Source: Halopseudomonas pertucinogena
GTDB lineage: Bacteria > Pseudomonadota > Gammaproteobacteria > Pseudomonadales > Pseudomonadaceae
Length of the DNA stretch: 64,000 nucleotides
Reading direction: 5' to 3'
Assembly: GCF_014646575.1 (NCBI RefSeq)
Contig: NZ_BMNN01000002.1
Span: 425,619-489,618, forward strand
This document shows positions 54,107-64,000 of this stretch, piece after piece (within the stretch, counting starts at the first letter, position 1; each line of letters opens with the position of its first letter). Made by a program: the position numbers and the translations under genes. Below the pieces are notes generated by a model, which was given only the letters and a program-made list of their open reading frames with translations, had not been told where the DNA came from and searched no databases.

Positions 54107-55447
54107 ATGGCCAAGAAACTTTACATCCAGACCCACGGCTGCCAGATGAACGAGTACGACAGCTCGCGCATGGCGGACCTTCTCGGCGAACACCAGGCAA
54201 TGGAGCTGACCGACAGTCCCGATGAGGCGGACGTCATCCTGCTCAATACCTGCTCGATCCGCGAGAAGGCGCAGGAGAAGGTGTTCTCCGAGCTGGGGCG
54301 CTGGCGGCCGCTGAAGGAGAAGAACCCCGAGCTGATCATCGGCGTCGGCGGCTGCGTGGCCAGCCAGGAAGGCACCGCCATCCGCGACCGCGCCTCCTAT
54401 GTGGATGTGGTGTTCGGCCCGCAGACCCTGCACCGCCTGCCGGAGATGATCAACGCCGCGCGCACCACCGGCACCGCCCAGGTCGACGTGTCCTTCCCGG
54501 AGATCGAGAAGTTCGACCGCCTGCCCGAGCCGCAGGTGGATGGCCCGACTGCCTATGTATCGGTGATGGAAGGCTGCAGCAAATACTGCAGCTTCTGTGT
54601 GGTGCCCTATACCCGGGGTGAGGAAGTCAGCCGCCCCTTCGATGACGTGCTGGCCGAATGCGTGCACCTGGCCGAGAACGGTGTGCGCGAGATCACCCTG
54701 CTGGGGCAGAACGTCAACGGTTATCGCGGCGACACCCATGACGGCGGCATTGCCGACCTGGCGGACCTGATCCGTGTCATCGCCGAAATCGACGGTATCG
54801 ATCGCATCCGCTATACCACCTCGCATCCGCTGGAGTTCTCCGACAGCCTGATCCGCGCCCACGCCGAGGTGCCCAAGCTGGTCAAGTATCTGCACCTGCC
54901 GGTGCAGTCCGGGTCCGACCGGGTACTGGCCGGCATGAAGCGCAACCACACGGTGCTGGAATACAAGTCGCGCATCCGCAAGCTCAAGGCAGCGGTGCCG
55001 GACATCATCCTCAGCTCCGATTTCATCGTCGGCTTCCCCGGCGAGACCGACCGTGACTTCGAACAGACCATGAAGCTGGTCGAGGAAGTCGGCTTCGACT
55101 TCTCCTACTCCTTCATCTACAGCGCGCGCCCCGGCACGCCCGCCGCCGAGCTGGCCGACGACACACCCAGCGAGGTCAAGAAGCAACGTCTGCAGATCCT
55201 GCAGGCGCGCCTCAACCAGCAGGGATTCGAGAACAGCCGCCGCATGGTCGGCAGCACCCAGCGCATCCTGGTCACCGACTATTCCAAGAAGGACCCGGGC
55301 ATGCTGCAGGGTCGCACCGAGCACAATCGGGTGGTCAACTTCCGCTGCGACAATCCCGGCCTGATCGGTCAGTTTGTCGATGTGCATATCGACGAAGCCC
55401 TGCCCCACTCCCTGCGCGGCACCCTGGTGAGCGAAACCGGGTACTGA
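54107..55447 (+). CDS. miaB: tRNA-2-methylthio-N6-dimethylallyladenosine synthase MiaB
   Basis: The 446-residue radical SAM enzyme has the N-terminal cluster cysteines ([24 protein letters not shown]), the radical SAM motif [14 protein letters not shown] and a C-terminal TRAM domain. It adds the methylthio group at A37 of tRNAs reading UNN codons. Confidence 0.96.
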   Translation: MAKKLYIQTHGCQMNEYDSSRMADLLGEHQAMELTDSPDEADVILLNTCSIREKAQEKVFSELGRWRPLKEKNPELIIGVGGCVASQEGTAIRDRASYVDVVFGPQTLHRLPEMINAARTTGTAQVDVSFPEIEKFDRLPEPQVDGPTAYVSVMEGCSKYCSFCVVPYTRGEEVSRPFDDVLAECVHLAENGVREITLLGQNVNGYRGDTHDGGIADLADLIRVIAEIDGIDRIRYTTSHPLEFSDSLIRAHAEVPKLVKYLHLPVQSGSDRVLAGMKRNHTVLEYKSRIRKLKAAVPDIILSSDFIVGFPGETDRDFEQTMKLVEEVGFDFSYSFIYSARPGTPAAELADDTPSEVKKQRLQILQARLNQQGFENSRRMVGSTQRILVTDYSKKDPGMLQGRTEHNRVVNFRCDNPGLIGQFVDVHIDEALPHSLRGTLVSETGY

Positions 55448-55555
55448 CAGAAGCTTTTCGTGTCCGACCGGGTGCCTGCACCCGGCTTTGCACGGGAAGC
55501 TTTGCGCGCTATGCTGTGATTCTTCCAATTGCCATATGGCCACCTACAGATCACC

Positions 55556-56569
55556 TTGAACGTTCCCTTGACTATCCATCGTTTCAGTATCGAGCCCGTG
55601 GACTCCCGGCGCTTTGCCAGTCTGTGCGGCCAGTTTGATGAAAACCTGCGCCTGATCGAACAGCGCCTCGGTATCGAGGTACGCAATCGGGGCAACCATT
55701 TCGAGCTCATAGGCGACCCGGCGATCACCCGCTCGGCTGAAGCCGTGCTGCGCCAGCTCTACCGGGAAACCCGCGACAACCGGGACCTGGCGCCGGAAAC
55801 CGTGCATCTCTACCTGCAGGAATCGGGGCTGGAGAATCTCAGCGAAGCCCTGCAGCAGAGCGGCGGCCAGCAGCCGGTGGTACTGCGGACCAAGCGCATG
55901 ACCATCCAGCCTCGGGGGCCGAACCAGCAGAACTATGTGCGCTCGATCCAGGAACATGACATCAACTTCGGCATCGGCCCGGCGGGCACCGGCAAGACCT
56001 ACCTTGCGGTGGCCTGCGCGGTGGACGCCCTGGAGCGCGAACAGATCCGCCGCATTCTGCTGGTGCGCCCGGCGGTGGAAGCCGGAGAAAAGCTCGGCTT
56101 CCTGCCCGGCGACCTGTCACAGAAGATCGATCCCTACCTGCGGCCGCTGTATGACGCGCTGTACGAGATGCTCGGCTTCGAGCAGGTGGCCAAGCTGATC
56201 GAACGCCAGGTCATCGAGGTTGCTCCACTGGCCTACATGCGCGGACGCACGCTCAACAACAGCTTCATCATCCTCGACGAGAGCCAGAACACCACCCTGG
56301 AACAGATGAAGATGTTCCTGACCCGGATCGGCTTCGGCTCCACTGCGGTGATCACCGGTGACATCACCCAGGTCGACCTGCCCCGGGGCACCCGCTCGGG
56401 CCTGACCCATGTGATGGACGTGCTCAAGGACGTGAAAGGCATCGGCTTCACCCACTTCAAATCCAAGGACGTGGTGCGCCACCCCCTGGTCCAGCGCATC
56501 GTGGAAGCCTACGACCGCTTCGACCAGCGTCAGGAGCAGGAGCGCCAGGAGCGCCGCAATGACAGTTGA
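55556..56569 (+). CDS. ybeZ: PhoH-like ATPase (YbeZ)
   Basis: The 337-residue protein has an N-terminal region of KH-like character and a PhoH ATPase domain with Walker [16 protein letters not shown] and Walker [12 protein letters not shown]. It works with YbeY in rRNA maturation. No ATG is available; TTG at 55556 gives the family start ([10 protein letters not shown]), though TTG at 55529 is also in frame. It overlaps ybeY by 11 bp. Confidence 0.9.
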   Translation: MNVPLTIHRFSIEPVDSRRFASLCGQFDENLRLIEQRLGIEVRNRGNHFELIGDPAITRSAEAVLRQLYRETRDNRDLAPETVHLYLQESGLENLSEALQQSGGQQPVVLRTKRMTIQPRGPNQQNYVRSIQEHDINFGIGPAGTGKTYLAVACAVDALEREQIRRILLVRPAVEAGEKLGFLPGDLSQKIDPYLRPLYDALYEMLGFEQVAKLIERQVIEVAPLAYMRGRTLNNSFIILDESQNTTLEQMKMFLTRIGFGSTAVITGDITQVDLPRGTRSGLTHVMDVLKDVKGIGFTHFKSKDVVRHPLVQRIVEAYDRFDQRQEQERQERRNDS

Positions 56570-57017
56570 GGTAGACATACAGAGGGCAACGGACGCCCCA
56601 GACCAGCCTGACGACGACAGTTTAATACGCTGGGCCGCCCTGGCCCTGCGTGACGATCCCGGCAAGGAACTGACCATACGCCTGGTCGATGCCGAAGAAA
56701 GCCGGACCCTGAACCGTGAGTACCGGAACAGGGACTACCCGACCAACGTCCTGTCCTTTCCTGCCGATCTGCCTCCCGAACTGAATATTCCGCTGCTCGG
56801 CGACCTGGTCATCTGCGTGCCGGTGGTCAACCGTGAGGCAAGTGAACAGCGCAAGAGCCCTGACGCCCACTGGGCTCATATGGTCATCCACGGCTGCCTG
56901 CACCTGCTCGGACATGACCACATCGATGATGACGAAGCCGAAGTGATGGAACAACTGGAACGCCAGCTGCTGGCAGAGCTGGGCATAGCCGACCCCTACC
57001 TTGAATCCGATGAGTAA
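56559..57017 (+). CDS. ybeY: endoribonuclease YbeY
   Basis: The 152-residue metalloprotein has the zinc motif [11 protein letters not shown] (H-x3-H-x5-H) and [17 protein letters not shown]. It is needed for 16S rRNA 3'-end processing and ribosome quality control. It overlaps ybeZ by 11 bp and lies 9 bp before corC. Confidence 0.95.
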   Translation: MTVEVDIQRATDAPDQPDDDSLIRWAALALRDDPGKELTIRLVDAEESRTLNREYRNRDYPTNVLSFPADLPPELNIPLLGDLVICVPVVNREASEQRKSPDAHWAHMVIHGCLHLLGHDHIDDDEAEVMEQLERQLLAELGIADPYLESDE

Positions 57018-57026
57018 GAGAGAACC

Positions 57027-57866
57027 ATGAGCGAAGAACGACCAACCGGTGGACCCAGGTCCTGGCTGGAGAAACTGGTTCAGCCCTTTGCCCAGGAACC
57101 GCGCAACCGTCAGGAGCTGCTTGAAGTCCTGCGTGAGGCCCAGAGCAACGAGGTGCTCGACCTCGAGGCGCTGAGCATCATCGAGGGTGCCCTGCAGGTG
57201 GCCGACATGCAGGTGCGGGATATCATGATTCCCCGCTCGCAGATGAACACCATCAAGGCCAGTCAGACGCCCAGGGAGTTCCTGCCGGAGATCATCGAGG
57301 CGGCGCACTCGCGCTTTCCGGTAGTGGGTGAAAGCATCGACGACGTGCTCGGCATCCTGCTGGCCAAGGACCTGCTGCCGTTACTGCTCGAGGGCAATAC
57401 CGACCGCTTCAATATCAAGGATGTGCTGCGCCCGGCTACCTGCGTGCCCGAGTCCAAGCGCCTGAACGTGCTGCTCAAGGAATTTCGCGCCACCCACAAC
57501 CACATGGCTATCGTCATTGACGAATACGGCGGTGTATCGGGGCTGGTGACCATCGAAGACGTGCTGGAACAGATCGTCGGGGATATCGAGGACGAACACG
57601 ATTTCGACGACGAGGAATACATCAAGGCACTGCCTTCCGGTGATTATCTGGTCAAGGGCCTCACGCCGATCGAGGAGTTCAACGAGGAGTTCGATACCGG
57701 CTTTTCTGACGAGGAGTTCGACACCGTCGGCGGCTTGGTGATGAACGCTTTCGGTCATCTGCCCAAGCGCAACGAGATCGTTGAGCTGGAAGGCTTCCGG
57801 GTACGCATTCTGAATGCCGACAGTCGCCGCATACACCTGCTGCGGGTCAGCCTGATCCAGAGCTGA
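57027..57866 (+). CDS. corC: CBS-domain protein CorC/YbeX
   Basis: The 279-residue protein has two CBS domains (MIPRSQMNTI and VLRPATCVPESKRL regions) and a C-terminal CorC/HlyC domain (GFSDEEFDTVGGLVMNAFGH). It is associated with Mg/Co efflux and with ribosome maturation beside ybeY. The gene order ybeZ-ybeY-corC-lnt is conserved. Confidence 0.94.
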   Translation: MSEERPTGGPRSWLEKLVQPFAQEPRNRQELLEVLREAQSNEVLDLEALSIIEGALQVADMQVRDIMIPRSQMNTIKASQTPREFLPEIIEAAHSRFPVVGESIDDVLGILLAKDLLPLLLEGNTDRFNIKDVLRPATCVPESKRLNVLLKEFRATHNHMAIVIDEYGGVSGLVTIEDVLEQIVGDIEDEHDFDDEEYIKALPSGDYLVKGLTPIEEFNEEFDTGFSDEEFDTVGGLVMNAFGHLPKRNEIVELEGFRVRILNADSRRIHLLRVSLIQS

Positions 57867-57936
57867 ACGGCCCCCGTCCCAACGATTGACGCCCGAGTGG
57901 CCGGGATGGAACCCGGCACAGGAATCAGAGGAACCC

Positions 57937-59475
57937 ATGCCACTGCTGCATACACTGCTCGAATGGCTGCGCGGCCCCGGCTGGCGCGGCCACCTGCTGG
58001 CCCTGGCCGCCGGCGCCCTCACCACCCTGTCCTTCACCCCCTTCGACATCTGGCCACTGGGGCTGGTGTCGATCGCGCTGCTGTACCAGGGCCTGGCATG
58101 CCTGGGTGGCCGTCAGGCCATGTACCGGGGCTGGTTCTGGGGTCTCGGCCTGTTTCTCAGCGGGGTGTCGTGGATCTATATCAGCATCCACGTCCACGGC
58201 TATGCCTCTCCTCCCCTCGCCGGCCTGCTCACCGGCGGGCTGGTCGCCGGGCTGGCGCTGATTCCGGCACTGACTGCCTGGATCTGGGTGCGCTGGCTGC
58301 GCCCCGACGGGTCGCCGTTGCTGGGCAGCCTCGGCTTCGCTGCGCTCTGGGTTGGCCAGGAGTTCTTCCGCAGCTGGTTTCTTACCGGCTTTCCCTGGCT
58401 GTACCAGGGCTATGCCCACACCGACACCTGGCTGGCCGGCTGGGCTCCGCTGGGCGGCGTCTGGCTGCTGAGCTTCATCTGCGTGTTGAGCGGCTGCCTG
58501 CTGAGCGAATGGTCGCTGTGGCGTCGCCCCAGACCCGCCATGGCCGCCGGCGGCCTGCTGCTGGGGTGGTGGATCGGCGGCGCACTGCTCACCCAGGTGG
58601 AATGGACCCGCCCTGCCGGCGAGCCGCTGTCCGTCGCGCTGATCCAGGCTGACATCGAGCAGTCACGCAAATGGGATCCGGCGCATATCGACTACACCCT
58701 CGCCACCTACCGCGACATGACGTATGCCCAGCGTCCGGATACCGATATCATCGTCTGGCCGGAAACGGCAGTACCCGTGCTCAGCAGCGGTGCCATGCCC
58801 TTCGTTCAGGGGGTCGCTGCCAACCTGGCGCAGCAGGGCACGACCCTGATCACCGGCATTCCGATCGACCAAACGGACGCAGAAGGCCAGATGCGCATCT
58901 ACAACGGCATCATGGTCGCCGGGGAGCAGCCGCATCACTACCTCAAGCACAAGCTGGTGCCCTTCGGTGAATATGTGCCGCTGGAAGGGTTGTTACGGGG
59001 AATGATCGCCTTCTTCGACCTGCCGATGTCGAGCTTCTCCCGCGGCCCGGTGGAACAGGCTCCGCTGGAAGCCAGCGACTACCGACTCGCGCCTTTCATC
59101 TGCTACGAAACCGTTTATCCCGATTTCGCTGCGCGCCTGGCTGCACGCAGCGAGCTGCTGATCACCATCAGCAACGACAGCTGGTTCGGCGAGTCCATCG
59201 GCCCGCTGCAGCACCTGCAGATGGCACGCATGCGAGCGCTGGAATCGGGCCGCTGGATGATTCGGGGAACGAACAATGGGGTGACCGCCCTGATCGATCA
59301 TCAGGGCCGGATTACCGCTCGGATTCCGCAGTTCCAGCAACTGGCGCTGCACGGGGAAGTTCAGCCCCGATCGGGGCTTACGCCATGGTTGCGCTGGGGC
59401 AACTGGCCACTGGTTACGCTAATGCTGCTGAGTCTGTTGGCGTGTGCCGGCAAGCGACGAAATAGCCGCCGGTGA
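57937..59475 (+). CDS. lnt: apolipoprotein N-acyltransferase Lnt
   Basis: The 512-residue membrane enzyme has about seven N-terminal helices and a periplasmic nitrilase-like domain with the catalytic triad: Glu in WPETAVPVL, Lys in LKHKLVPFGEYVP and Cys in APFICYETVYPDF. It adds the third acyl chain to lipoproteins. GAGGA lies before the ATG at 57937. Its 3' end overlaps an antisense frame. Confidence 0.95.
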   Translation: MPLLHTLLEWLRGPGWRGHLLALAAGALTTLSFTPFDIWPLGLVSIALLYQGLACLGGRQAMYRGWFWGLGLFLSGVSWIYISIHVHGYASPPLAGLLTGGLVAGLALIPALTAWIWVRWLRPDGSPLLGSLGFAALWVGQEFFRSWFLTGFPWLYQGYAHTDTWLAGWAPLGGVWLLSFICVLSGCLLSEWSLWRRPRPAMAAGGLLLGWWIGGALLTQVEWTRPAGEPLSVALIQADIEQSRKWDPAHIDYTLATYRDMTYAQRPDTDIIVWPETAVPVLSSGAMPFVQGVAANLAQQGTTLITGIPIDQTDAEGQMRIYNGIMVAGEQPHHYLKHKLVPFGEYVPLEGLLRGMIAFFDLPMSSFSRGPVEQAPLEASDYRLAPFICYETVYPDFAARLAARSELLITISNDSWFGESIGPLQHLQMARMRALESGRWMIRGTNNGVTALIDHQGRITARIPQFQQLALHGEVQPRSGLTPWLRWGNWPLVTLMLLSLLACAGKRRNSRR

Positions 59476-59694
59476 AGCGCTCGGGTCGAGATTCATGCTG
59501 CGCATAATCTGATCCAGCAGTTGCAGGTCCGCATTGCTCAGTCCTTCGATTTCAAGCTCGCCCGGCAGCGCGGTCTGCCCGGTGAGCCATTGGCGGGTGC
59601 AGGCCATGTCCATGGCCTGATCCAGTCGGCGCAACAGTCGTCCATAGGAGGAATCGCGACTGCTGCGCAGGGTGGTCGAATCCAGTGATTTCAT
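59419..59694 (-). CDS. hypothetical protein antisense to the lnt 3' end
   Basis: The 91-residue frame begins MKSLDSTTLRSSRDSSYGRL after GGGAG at 6 bases, and has a helical core (LDQAMDMACTRQWLTGQTAL, LSNADLQLLDQIMRSMNLD). Overlap with lnt is 57 bp. A small gene at this place is plausible because P. aeruginosa also has small hypotheticals between lnt and leuS. No family is recognised. Confidence 0.5.
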   Translation of the reverse strand: MKSLDSTTLRSSRDSSYGRLLRRLDQAMDMACTRQWLTGQTALPGELEIEGLSNADLQLLDQIMRSMNLDPSASPAAISSLAGTRQQTQQH

Positions 59695-59855
59695 ACCGAT
59701 CTCCCTGAATTTATTGTCATGTCCAGCTCGGCGGGACCTCTCGGAAGCGCCTGCGCAGAGGGTCTGTCTGCCGTCCTGCGGCTTCCTTGCCCTCAGCATA
59801 GACGCCGCTGCCAGGTTCTCCCGCCAGCCGCGACGAATGGCATACGACTACCTGA

Positions 59856-62531
<2,676 letters not shown>

Positions 62532-62549
62532 TAACAACGGAGAATAGGC

Positions 62550-63095
62550 ATGCGCCTGCAACAATCCCGTCACTTCCTCGGCTGCGCCCTTATCGGTGCC
62601 AGCCTCCTGCTCAGCGCCTGCGGCTTTCAGCTGCGTGGCACCGGGGGCGCCAGCATCGGGCTGGACGCGCTGCATGTCAGCGCCCAGGACAGTCACAGCC
62701 CGACCCGGCAGCAGCTGGTGGAAACGCTGCGATCCAGCGGCGTGGCGGTGAATGACTCGGCCCGCTACCAGCTTCAGCTGCTGGCCGAACCGGTGCAGCG
62801 TCGTGCAGTCAGTTATGCCCGCCGCTCGACGCCGGCCGAATACGAGCTGACCCGCTCCCTGGTATTCCAGATCGCCGACCGCGACGGCCGGCCGCTGATC
62901 GGACCGGAAACCCTGACCGTCCGCCGCGCCTACGCGGCAGACCGGGACAACCTGGTCGCCAGCGGGGAAGAGGAGGCGCTGCTGCAACGGGAAATGGGCG
63001 AGGACCTGGTACGCCAGCTGATGTTCCGGTTGTCGGGCATCTCCAGCAGTGACCTGGCCAACCGCGAACAGGCCATCGAGCGCCCGGCCGACTGA
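62550..63095 (+). CDS. lptE: LPS assembly lipoprotein LptE
   Basis: The 181-residue lipoprotein has lipobox LSAC followed by GFQLRGTGG, the LptE signature, and a RRSTPAEYELTRSLVFQIAD region. It plugs LptD and delivers lipopolysaccharide to the outer membrane. It lies 18 bp after leuS and 5 bp before holA. Confidence 0.94.
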   Translation: MRLQQSRHFLGCALIGASLLLSACGFQLRGTGGASIGLDALHVSAQDSHSPTRQQLVETLRSSGVAVNDSARYQLQLLAEPVQRRAVSYARRSTPAEYELTRSLVFQIADRDGRPLIGPETLTVRRAYAADRDNLVASGEEEALLQREMGEDLVRQLMFRLSGISSSDLANREQAIERPAD

Positions 63096-63100
63096 GCGGC

Positions 63101-64000
63101 ATGAAGCTCAACACCACACAACTGCAGCGCCAGCTCGCCGAGGGCCTGGCGCCTGTCTATGTGGTCAGCGGTGACGAACCGCTGCTGTGTGACGAGAGCG
63201 CAGACCTGATCCGCCGCGCCTGCCGCGAGGCCGGCAGCGAGGAACGATTGGTCTTTCATGTGGACCGCAGCTTCGACTGGAGCCAGGTACGCGAGGCCGG
63301 CAGCAGCCTGTCGCTGTTTGCCCAGAAACGGCTGATCGAGCTGCGCATACCCGGTGGCAAGCCCGGCGATGACGGCACCCGCGCCCTGCTCGCCTGGCTG
63401 GACGACCCGCCCCCGGATACCACCCTGCTGATCAGTCTCCCCCGGCTCGATGCCAGCACCCAGCGCACCAAGTGGGCCAAGACCCTGATCGAGCACCAGC
63501 ACAGCCGCTTCCTGCAGATCTGGCCGGTGGAAGCCCATCAGCTTCCCGCCTGGATGCGTGACCGGCTCGCCGCGGCCGGACTGCATGCCACTCCGGATGC
63601 GCTGGCGCTGCTCAGCGCCCGGGTCGAGGGCAACCTGCTGGCAGCCGTCCAGGAAATAGAGAAGCTGAAGCTGTTCTGCGACGGCGGCCAGGTGGATGTG
63701 GAAACCATCCAGCAGGCGGTGGCCGACAGCGCCCGCTTCGATGTCTTCAAGCTCAGTGACGCCCTGCTGCAGGGCAACGCCCCCCATGCCCTGCGGATAC
63801 TCCACGGACTGCGCGGCGAAGGTGTCGAGGCGCTGATGGTGCTGTGGGCGCTGACCCGCGAGCTGCGCAGCCTGCACAACATGGCCCATGAGCTGGCCCG
63901 GGGCATACCCCTCGATCGTATTCTGGCCAGCCAGCGGCCGCCTATCTGGGAAAAGCGCCGACCGCTCTTCGCCCGCGCAGTTCAGCGCCACCCGGCAGCC
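63101..64000 (+). CDS. holA: DNA polymerase III delta subunit HolA (N-terminal part)
   Basis: The frame starts MKLNTTQLQRQLAEGLAPVY at 63101 and is open for 300 residues to the right edge. It contains VVSGDEPLLCDESADLIRRA and SLFAQKRLIELRIPGGKPGD, typical of HolA, the clamp-loader subunit that opens the beta clamp. The expected length is about 345 residues, so only the C-terminal end is missing. Confidence 0.95.
   Translation, partial: MKLNTTQLQRQLAEGLAPVYVVSGDEPLLCDESADLIRRACREAGSEERLVFHVDRSFDWSQVREAGSSLSLFAQKRLIELRIPGGKPGDDGTRALLAWLDDPPPDTTLLISLPRLDASTQRTKWAKTLIEHQHSRFLQIWPVEAHQLPAWMRDRLAAAGLHATPDALALLSARVEGNLLAAVQEIEKLKLFCDGGQVDVETIQQAVADSARFDVFKLSDALLQGNAPHALRILHGLRGEGVEALMVLWALTRELRSLHNMAHELARGIPLDRILASQRPPIWEKRRPLFARAVQRHPAA

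Overview
The window is GC-rich, densely coded gammaproteobacterial chromosome, most likely Pseudomonadaceae (Pseudomonas or a close relative such as Halopseudomonas). Four things point there. There is a thiD-thiE-hemL ... miaB-phoH-ybeY-corC-lnt-leuS-lptE-holA block, a Pseudomonas-type braCDEFG operon, OprD and PhaG/RhlA-type proteins, and a CrcZ-family small RNA behind a sigma-54 promoter. No rRNA, intact tRNA, insertion sequence, prophage or CRISPR array was seen. Many long antisense reading frames exist but are by-products of high GC at third codon positions.

Region by region. 1-1.25 kb: 5' part of a type VI secretion vgrG, then an intergenic stretch holding a Crc/Hfq-sequestering sRNA with a sigma-54 promoter and upstream CbrB-like sites. 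1.25-3.8 kb: a short-chain dehydrogenase with a ribosome hibernation factor, a PhaG-like acyltransferase/thioesterase and a small lipoprotein. 3.8-8.7 kb: a membrane-bound three-subunit GMC flavoprotein dehydrogenase (Tat-exported small subunit, FAD subunit, triheme cytochrome c), an SDR and a DUF2288 protein. 8.8-13.7 kb: branched-chain amino acid ABC transporter braCDEFG with a strong hairpin after the binding-protein gene. 13.7-20.5 kb: REP-like repeats, envelope lipoproteins (OmpA-like, SlyB), an acyltransferase, an SRAP homologue that has lost its catalytic residues, and a chemoreceptor. 20.6-29.4 kb: M48 protease, OprD-type porin, YkvA, a bacterial eRF1-like (baeRF) protein, serine acetyltransferase, class II amidotransferase, periplasmic M20 hydrolase, and ZapE behind a tRNA-Pro(GGG)-like remnant. 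29.4-45.7 kb: a 130-bp tandem repeat array, YghU, a Mn(II)-riboswitch-controlled GDT1 exporter, RsmC, HrpB, FieF, an Lrp regulator, AidB, RluE, and an RND pump with a divergent TetR gene and a perfect palindromic operator. 46.2-64 kb: the conserved housekeeping block, interrupted by an AaeXAB-like efflux cassette (DUF1656-HlyD-FUSC-MarR).

How the genes fit together. Carbon catabolite control (the sRNA) probably bears on nearby uptake and catabolic genes such as braC, oprD and aidB, some of which carry A-rich leader motifs. Metal homeostasis is represented by the Mn riboswitch/GDT1 pair and FieF. Three export systems (RND, AaeAB-like, GDT1) sit next to their own apparent control elements. The most unusual observations are the SRAP pseudoenzyme, the dispersed GTCGAG hairpin family found only between convergent genes, the tRNA-Pro-like fragment ahead of zapE, and the sRNA locus beside vgrG.
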